Assembly (NCBI GenBank): GCA_002508425.1
Contig: DAKU01000095.1
Coordinates: 1,673-31,084 of the forward strand
Length of the DNA: 29,412 nt
From: Methanosarcinaceae archaeon UBA470
Lineage (GTDB): Archaea; Halobacteriota; Methanosarcinia; Methanosarcinales; Methanosarcinaceae
Direction of reading: 5' to 3'
Below the pieces are notes generated by a model. The model saw only the letters and a list, made by a program, of their open reading frames with translations, was not told where the DNA came from and did no database searches. A program made the position numbers and the translations under genes. Shown piece after piece: positions 23,777 through 29,412 of this stretch (positions are counted from its first letter, which is position 1; the number at the start of each line of letters is the position of its first letter).

Positions 23777-24655
23777 TTATTTTCCTGCCATTTCTTCAAA
23801 ATACTGTTTGATTATGCTTTCATATCCTTCCGGCAACTCCTCGGAATATATCGATGAAGACATTACACTAATATCATAGGCAGAAGACGGTGTGAATCCT
23901 TCAGGTGTGCTATTGGCCTGTTCTCCCTGTGTAAAACCTGTTCCTGAACCAGGTGGAAGGGTCAGATCAACTTGTTTTCCTTCCACTACCACTATTGAAG
24001 TTTCACCTGTTAGATTTTCCTTAGTATTATCTGAATTATTTGTAGTCTGCTCCATTACAGCCAGATCTGAGCCATCACCTTCATTATGGGGTAATAATGG
24101 ACCTATGATATCCTGCGGTGTTGAAGATATACGGTATTCGCTTATACTTACATAGGTAAGCAAGGAAATCGCAATTAACAGTGAGAAAAAGCCAATATAC
24201 AGTCTTTTTTTGTTGAGAAAAACCTCATGAGTTACATTGGCAGAAGCTCTTGTCACGTTTTCCTGCAGGTCTGCAACCACAATATTATCAACTTCACGGT
24301 TATCGTAAGCAGTACTGAGTCTTTCACGCAGCACAGGATATTTTTCTTCAACAAGGTTGATTGTGCTTCTTTTGTTATCCCTTACATGTAATATAAAAGT
24401 TAACAAAAGTCCGCAAGCTACTGAAATAATGAATAGGGAGATTTCAGGATATGAAAGATTTGCACCAAGAATGCTTATCGATGCTGTGGAGTAAACTTCA
24501 AGTGCTGGGAATAGCCCAAAGACCATTTCCATGTTAGTGATAAGCAAAATAGAATACAATAGGAATGTTATTGAAATAACATCAAGCATCTTGTATAGCC
24601 GTCTGTATTTTGCAATAACTGTACTTATATCTCTTATGAAGTCTTCAACCTTCAT
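23777..24655 (-). CDS. Conserved membrane protein of the MoxR/vWA operon (292 aa)
   Basis: Membrane helices are visible at about 24-43, 69-90 and 151-170. A central cytoplasmic charged helix (EEKYPVLRERLSTAYDNRE, about 102-120) resembles the start of DUF4175-like proteins. A Ser/Thr/Asn-rich extracytoplasmic stretch (about 190-265) with N-glycosylation sequons follows, and a helical end with YFEEMAGK closes it. Proteins of this kind recur with archaeal MoxR/vWA operons, but I know of no experimental function. It starts 42 bases after the end of pheA, so the whole string may be one transcript. Confidence 0.8.
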   Translation of the reverse strand: MKVEDFIRDISTVIAKYRRLYKMLDVISITFLLYSILLITNMEMVFGLFPALEVYSTASISILGANLSYPEISLFIISVACGLLLTFILHVRDNKRSTINLVEEKYPVLRERLSTAYDNREVDNIVVADLQENVTRASANVTHEVFLNKKRLYIGFFSLLIAISLLTYVSISEYRISSTPQDIIGPLLPHNEGDGSDLAVMEQTTNNSDNTKENLTGETSIVVVEGKQVDLTLPPGSGTGFTQGEQANSTPEGFTPSSAYDISVMSSSIYSEELPEGYESIIKQYFEEMAGK

Positions 24656-24697
24656 GGCAATGCACTTGTCCTGTATACTGCTGTCTCCTAAGTTTTC

Positions 24698-25591
24698 TTA
24701 CATCATGACATAGGAGCCAAGCACTTTCATCATCCCTGCTTTAGGCAGAATGCTATTTAAAGCATCTTTTATAATAGTATCGCTTATATTTCCTGCGAAG
24801 TCGATGTAAAATACATAATCTCCCAGGATGCGTTTTGAGGGTCTGGATTCTATCCGGGTGAGATTTATCTTCCTGGTAGCGAATTCTCCCAGAAGGTCAT
24901 ACAATGCCCCAGGCCTGTCTCTGTCAAGGTAGACTATTATGGATGTTCTGTGTGGGAGGCTGCTTTTTGCTGTGTTTTCTGAATTGGCTGTATTTCCATT
25001 GATTTTCATCCAGGTAAAGTCATCATCTTCCTGTTTTTTCCTGAAAACAATAAAGCGTGTATGATTATTATTGCAATCCTGTATATTACAGAGCAGCACG
25101 TTAAGACCATACATACTGGCCGATTCTCTGGATGCTATGGCTGCCATCTCCTCAAACTCAGTGGCAAGCTTGGCTGCATGAGATGTGCTGCCTGTGGTCC
25201 GTATCTCCGCATGGGGAAAATGGCTTTTGATGAATTGCCTGCACTGTCCCAATGCCTGAGGATGGGACAGTATCACTCTGATGTCCTCTATTATCCCTCT
25301 GGACAGCAAACAGTGTTCAATAGGCACAACGACTTCTCCTATGATCTGGATATCATGCTCCATGAGCAGGTCCAGAGTAACGCCCACTGAGCCTTCGATT
25401 GAGTTTTCCACAGGTACAATGCCAATAGCAGCTTTATTGTTCACTACCGAATCAAAAGTATCAATGATGTCGCCACAATACTTTATGGATGCATCTTTTA
25501 AGAGAGAGGAAAGAGTGTGTTCTTTAGTGAGCCACAGGTGGGCAGCTTTATCCGAATATGACCCTCTGGGCCCAAGCACACCGATAATCAT
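24698..25591 (-). CDS. pheA: Prephenate dehydratase
   Basis: This 297-residue enzyme turns prephenate into phenylpyruvate in phenylalanine synthesis. The catalytic domain starts MIIGVLGPRGSYSDKAA, includes VPVENSIEGSV (59-69), and ends in the TRF motif (T178-R179-F180) needed for catalysis. A C-terminal ACT domain follows, with GAL (228-230) and ESRP (248-251), which binds Phe for feedback inhibition. An insert around 186-213 is charged and probably a linker. It stands alone upstream of the MoxR string with a 42-base gap. A TATA-like stretch lies at about 25610-25620 on the minus strand. Confidence 0.95.
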   Translation of the reverse strand: MIIGVLGPRGSYSDKAAHLWLTKEHTLSSLLKDASIKYCGDIIDTFDSVVNNKAAIGIVPVENSIEGSVGVTLDLLMEHDIQIIGEVVVPIEHCLLSRGIIEDIRVILSHPQALGQCRQFIKSHFPHAEIRTTGSTSHAAKLATEFEEMAAIASRESASMYGLNVLLCNIQDCNNNHTRFIVFRKKQEDDDFTWMKINGNTANSENTAKSSLPHRTSIIVYLDRDRPGALYDLLGEFATRKINLTRIESRPSKRILGDYVFYIDFAGNISDTIIKDALNSILPKAGMMKVLGSYVMM

Positions 25592-25784
25592 AATTGGCTA
25601 AATACAACACATATTATATAATTGTGTAGGGGTACTTCTTTAAAGTGATTATTTCTTTTCTCGATCTTCCTTTTCTTTTTATAGATTTTTGAAACCTAAT
25701 CACGTTGTTAATGATACTCAAAACAAATATTTAAATAATTATACTGTAATAAACGTGGCAAAATAGTAATACAGGACAGTATCC
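25592..25784. promoter_or_regulatory. Divergent intergenic region between pheA and the giant surface protein
   Basis: AT-rich. For the leftward gene, a TATA-like ATTATATAATT lies at about 25612-25622. For the rightward gene, ATTTAAATAATTATAC lies at about 25729-25744, some 45 bases before the ATG, with a weak AGGA (25773-25776) before the start. No small gene seen. Confidence 0.5.
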
Positions 25785-28700
25785 ATGAATAAAAAACAGA
25801 ATAAAGGAATAAATGACCTCATCTACGACACTGAGGCGTACGTTCCTTTTGCAATTATTGGCATATTCATCCTGTTGTTCTCATTACTAATGGCGGCTAA
25901 TCTCACATACATGGATTATCAGCTTGCTGAGGTGGTGTATTCCACCGATGCATCGGATCCTCAACATGATATATTGGACATGGCATGTGCGGATATATCG
26001 CGATGTCTTAATTATGCTGGCATGGAGGCTTTAGAGTGGCAAGGCGAGCATCCAATCATCCAGGTGGAATCTGTTTCCGTGGAAGCATGGAGCAATAATG
26101 GTTTTGTTGCTTACCCTTTAAATAAAGACATTGAACCGGGAGATACTTTGCAGGTGCAAGTAGAACTTCCTTCCAATATCCTGGGAGCTATATCGTCTCT
26201 TGTTAGCAATCAGGAAAGGGTGCTTACAGTATATGATGACACTGGCAGTTTCAATATAAGCTTCAATTATAACGAATCCCATAACTTATGGGGATGTTCT
26301 TCTTTCGTACAGGAGGTAAGGATACCCACGGATGCGTCATATGGTTTTGGATATGTTGTACTGAAGGTTGGTAATGAAGTACAAGCAACTGATTGGTTCC
26401 ATGTGGGTACAAATCCCATCAAGGACATCGTTGCATCACGTTTCAATGAGTTTATGGAGAATAACTATAGGAACGGTATCCATAGGGCAGGAAGATATGT
26501 ACTGGATGTGAACCAGGATATAACTCCTGATCAGATCATTATGAATAAAGTGAATGGGACTTTGAGGAGAAGCATATCTCAGGACCATGATGACTACATT
26601 ATCCATTATACACTTACTGTAAAGGACCTGAACTATACGCTCACTGACATCGATACAGGTATAAAGAAGAATGGAAGCATGGAAATCTTTACACCTGTGG
26701 ATTCAAGGGAACCATTGCTGGCACAGCTCACTGCCGAGTACGAACAGCAACTCAATACTGGTGTATCTCCGGATATTGTACTTGGGCTTTCCAATGTCCG
26801 CTCTTTTACTTATGGTCCCTGGCAGCATTATGCAGGCGGGCCACTGAATATTCTAACAGGTCCCTCCATAGCAGGGTCTGTAAATGCAGGTGCCGTTTAT
26901 GCCCAGAAACGTGTTTTTGATGCTGTAGATCCGTGGTCTCTGATGTACACAGGTTACTACAATGGGAAGACCATGTATTCTGATGTAAAAAGAGATACTT
27001 CAGGCTATGATTTGCAGAAAGGCAATATTTCAGTGGTCTATGCTAACCTTGCAAAGAACGGTTCTTTCAATATGAATGTAGAGGAAAGCATGAGTGGTTC
27101 AATGGCAGATGCCGGTACGAGCCTGCAGCAAGTGGAGGATAATGCTTCAGTGACCATGGCTGTTTCTAATTATACGACAGTTGTAAAAAATGGCTGGATA
27201 TTTAATGACCGGATGTGGAGCCGTGAAAATCCGGACCTAATACATAATGTGGCCAGTACCATATACAGTGCCGAGGTCATGCCGGAAATTATGAGAAGTG
27301 GTGTAAATGACAGACCTGAGGTCCGGGATGTACAGGTGGAGACTTTCTTTGATCCCGATACTGTAAGCCTCAGCAAGAGCTTTTCTTATTATCATCTTAC
27401 GTGGGATGCTGAATATGTTGTTTCATTATTGCATGAAGGAGCTATTGTACCGGGATATGCATTCGAGAACACAAGCAGAATAACTTATAGTGAGAGAATA
27501 ATGAAACCCAGTTCAATTACTGATCTGGATATTGCCAACTGGCAGATAACAAACGCTAGGCTTCAACACCTCTCCACCTCTCTGGAAAACCTCAAGGTCA
27601 CACCAGTGATGATGTATGCAGGAAATGATGTTCTTCTTAATATGGAAAGGGAAGATGGTTACCTTAACAGTGAATCACATTCCTTTGACTGGGATATAGA
27701 GTATGTTGTTGAATTTGATATCTATTCTCAGTGGGAGCTGGACTATGATTATGCGTATACGTACACAGGCGTGATAGACAGCGGCCACGATAGTGAAAGG
27801 CTGGATAAGTATGACTCTGTACAGCAGTCGCATAAGGAACTTGAGGCAGAGAACATTACTCTCGTTTATCACAAATGCTTCAGGACCAATACCTATGAGG
27901 GTCTTGAAGATTATGGGCAGCCTATAGAACATGATTTTAGTAATACTACAGTAACTATTGGTGGAGTGGAACTGACAGATACCTGCTGCAGTGATGCTGC
28001 CGATAAGTACAGGGGATCTTATGTCAATATCGTGCAGATCGAAACTGAATATGAGGAGTTTCATAATGGCAATCGTCTGCCCAGGCGGACCGTTGCATGT
28101 GATGTGCCAGAGTGGCTTCCTGGTCTTCTGACAGAGGAACTGCTTTCCATGCTCCATGAAATGGATGATAGCGGCCCGTCACGTAAAGTATCTCTTATGG
28201 GTGATAATCTGGGACGCAATCCCTCGGATCTTTTCTGTGAAGCCTCAGAGGACATGGCTTTTGAAATGGAAAACGAAAGAGAGGAATATGTACGGGCTCA
28301 GGGTCACTTCAGTGGAAATAATTTCACTACCAGCAGCGATGCAGCTCGCATGATCGTAATGAATGAGGCATATGAAAAGACCATGCAGGAGCTTGTGGGC
28401 AGCAATGCCAAAGTAAGAGATTCGTTAGATGGGTATGTGAATGATGCTTTTCTGGAGAAAAAGGGATCTGTGCTTTCTGATCTGCTGGGAGGGCTATCTC
28501 CTTCTGAATTACTTTTCAATAATCCAGCTTTGTCCATGGCGACAAGTTCCCTGGCACAAGACATGGGTGTGATGGATACCATGGAAGTGGTTGGCTGGCC
28601 AGATAGCAAGTACAACTGGACCGAGAATATGACCCTGCTGGTGGATCAGTATCCTGATTATCTGTATCATGATGAAGGGTTTGACCTGCAGGAACAGTTC

Positions 28701-29412
28701 GTATGGGAAGACAAGGTCACAGGCAAGACGATCTATCCTCTGGCAGTGCGTAACACGTGTGTATTTTCCGGGGATGTGAGCGGTGAGGTTGCAGACATTA
28801 TGCAAGGGTGTACTGATCCGGTAAAAACTGCTGTCTCGGAGCAGATGAGTAACAGCATTCTTGAAGTAAATTCACAGGTGGATGAGGTGATCATGCAGAT
28901 TGGAGCTGAAACTGTGAACCTGACACATGCAGGAGTAAGCACAGATATGACTCTACTTCAGGATAACCAGACAAAACTTGTGAATACCTATGCTAACCAG
29001 CTTCGAATAGATATTCCGGTGCAGGTTAGTAGACAGGTCACTGCTGATCCCGTGTTGTCTACATGCATAGATCCTAACAGGGCGGAAATCCTTACGCAAC
29101 AGTACCTGGATTCCCTCACTAATGAAGAGCTAGTGGCTATGACCTCAGATGACACACTGGCAATAGGGCTTTTTAGCATGCTTGAAGCTAACGTGGATCT
29201 GAATAGTGCTATAAGTTCCGGAGAGCTTGATATTGCTATGAAGCGCCTTGAAGCTGACATGCAGATGGGTGTGTCGGATGGAGTCTGCGAGGCTATTGAG
29301 GTATGCCACGAGACTATCGATGAATGTTTCTCCAACATCGACAGTGAACTGCAGGACAAGCTTGATGATTCAGCCGATAAATTGACTGGTAAAGCCGCAG
29401 AAAAAGTGGAAA
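25785..29412 (+). CDS. Giant membrane-anchored extracytoplasmic protein, 3' end beyond the window
   Basis: A single frame stays open from the ATG at 25785 to the window end, at least 1209 codons; I checked the frame at several points along it. After a short charged start (MNKKQNKGINDLIYDTEAYV) comes one hydrophobic helix (about 20-41), like the N-terminus of archaeal pilin-type anchors. The rest is polar and beta-rich with many N-x-S/T sequons, then increasingly helical after about residue 1000, with an acidic, coiled-coil-like end. This matches, in general form, large secreted proteins with a pilin-like anchor that stand near archaeal pilin-like gene sets (haloarchaeal DUF7286 and relatives), but I cannot confirm that family. 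No enzymatic motif is seen. The remaining C-terminus and any pilin genes lie outside the window. Confidence 0.8.
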   Translation, partial: MNKKQNKGINDLIYDTEAYVPFAIIGIFILLFSLLMAANLTYMDYQLAEVVYSTDASDPQHDILDMACADISRCLNYAGMEALEWQGEHPIIQVESVSVEAWSNNGFVAYPLNKDIEPGDTLQVQVELPSNILGAISSLVSNQERVLTVYDDTGSFNISFNYNESHNLWGCSSFVQEVRIPTDASYGFGYVVLKVGNEVQATDWFHVGTNPIKDIVASRFNEFMENNYRNGIHRAGRYVLDVNQDITPDQIIMNKVNGTLRRSISQDHDDYIIHYTLTVKDLNYTLTDIDTGIKKNGSMEIFTPVDSREPLLAQLTAEYEQQLNTGVSPDIVLGLSNVRSFTYGPWQHYAGGPLNILTGPSIAGSVNAGAVYAQKRVFDAVDPWSLMYTGYYNGKTMYSDVKRDTSGYDLQKGNISVVYANLAKNGSFNMNVEESMSGSMADAGTSLQQVEDNASVTMAVSNYTTVVKNGWIFNDRMWSRENPDLIHNVASTIYSAEVMPEIMRSGVNDRPEVRDVQVETFFDPDTVSLSKSFSYYHLTWDAEYVVSLLHEGAIVPGYAFENTSRITYSERIMKPSSITDLDIANWQITNARLQHLSTSLENLKVTPVMMYAGNDVLLNMEREDGYLNSESHSFDWDIEYVVEFDIYSQWELDYDYAYTYTGVIDSGHDSERLDKYDSVQQSHKELEAENITLVYHKCFRTNTYEGLEDYGQPIEHDFSNTTVTIGGVELTDTCCSDAADKYRGSYVNIVQIETEYEEFHNGNRLPRRTVACDVPEWLPGLLTEELLSMLHEMDDSGPSRKVSLMGDNLGRNPSDLFCEASEDMAFEMENEREEYVRAQGHFSGNNFTTSSDAARMIVMNEAYEKTMQELVGSNAKVRDSLDGYVNDAFLEKKGSVLSDLLGGLSPSELLFNNPALSMATSSLAQDMGVMDTMEVVGWPDSKYNWTENMTLLVDQYPDYLYHDEGFDLQEQFVWEDKVTGKTIYPLAVRNTCVFSGDVSGEVADIMQGCTDPVKTAVSEQMSNSILEVNSQVDEVIMQIGAETVNLTHAGVSTDMTLLQDNQTKLVNTYANQLRIDIPVQVSRQVTADPVLSTCIDPNRAEILTQQYLDSLTNEELVAMTSDDTLAIGLFSMLEANVDLNSAISSGELDIAMKRLEADMQMGVSDGVCEAIEVCHETIDECFSNIDSELQDKLDDSADKLTGKAAEKVE

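Noticed and set aside
1..29412. CRISPR array
   Set aside because: No regularly spaced direct repeats of suitable length were seen; the only regular repeats are short operator-like motifs and a two-copy tandem repeat.

Overview
The window reads as a chromosome segment of a methanogenic archaeon, most likely one of the Methanosarcinales. The grounds are archaeal TATA boxes with Shine-Dalgarno sites, a pheA/MoxR/DUF58/vWA layout, an OpuC-type osmoprotectant transporter, and a membrane 4Fe-4S protein beside a winged-helix regulator. The organism call is inference from gene content.

Positions about 425-12288 hold an integrated mobile element of roughly 11.86 kb. It has split a minus-strand gene for a membrane 4Fe-4S protein: the N-terminal 113 codons lie at 12275-12616 and the C-terminal 94 codons at 145-429. 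Both junctions carry the heptamer ATCACAA, and crossing over there rejoins the two halves in frame. Inside the element, left to right, are a tyrosine recombinase, a small ribbon-helix-helix protein, and a 1215-residue protein that joins SF2-helicase-like, archaeo-eukaryotic-primase and PriL-like regions. A leftward operon follows (AbrB-like protein, larger AbrB-like/hypothetical protein, hypothetical, P-loop ATPase with a C-terminal helix-turn-helix). Then comes a rightward pair: a 911-residue Ser/Gly-rich protein with an embedded nucleotidyltransferase-like domain, and an 83-residue protein with two membrane segments. About 850 bases rich in hairpins and repeats end the element; they include a decayed AbrB reading frame. 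The set suggests an undescribed provirus or plasmid-like element. No recognisable capsid, relaxase or terminase is present, so the virus reading stays a hypothesis.

The rest is chromosomal. At 12644-13021 is the winged-helix regulator of the split gene, with a cluster of TACTG repeats over its promoter. At 13167-16537 is a leftward operon for a betaine/choline-type ABC importer (binding lipoprotein, CBS-domain ATPase, two permeases). At 16601-17221 is an Fe/Mn superoxide dismutase. At 17522-25591 is a long leftward gene string: prephenate dehydratase, a membrane protein, a MoxR AAA+ ATPase, a DUF58 protein, and two large vWA membrane proteins, tightly spaced. From 25785 to the end of the window runs rightward an incomplete reading frame of at least 1209 codons for a membrane-anchored, mostly extracytoplasmic protein.

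The transporter and the dismutase are stress functions. The MoxR/vWA set is probably a chaperone-like system acting on membrane or surface proteins. The mobile element is the accessory part, and its excision would decide whether the host can make the intact 4Fe-4S protein.
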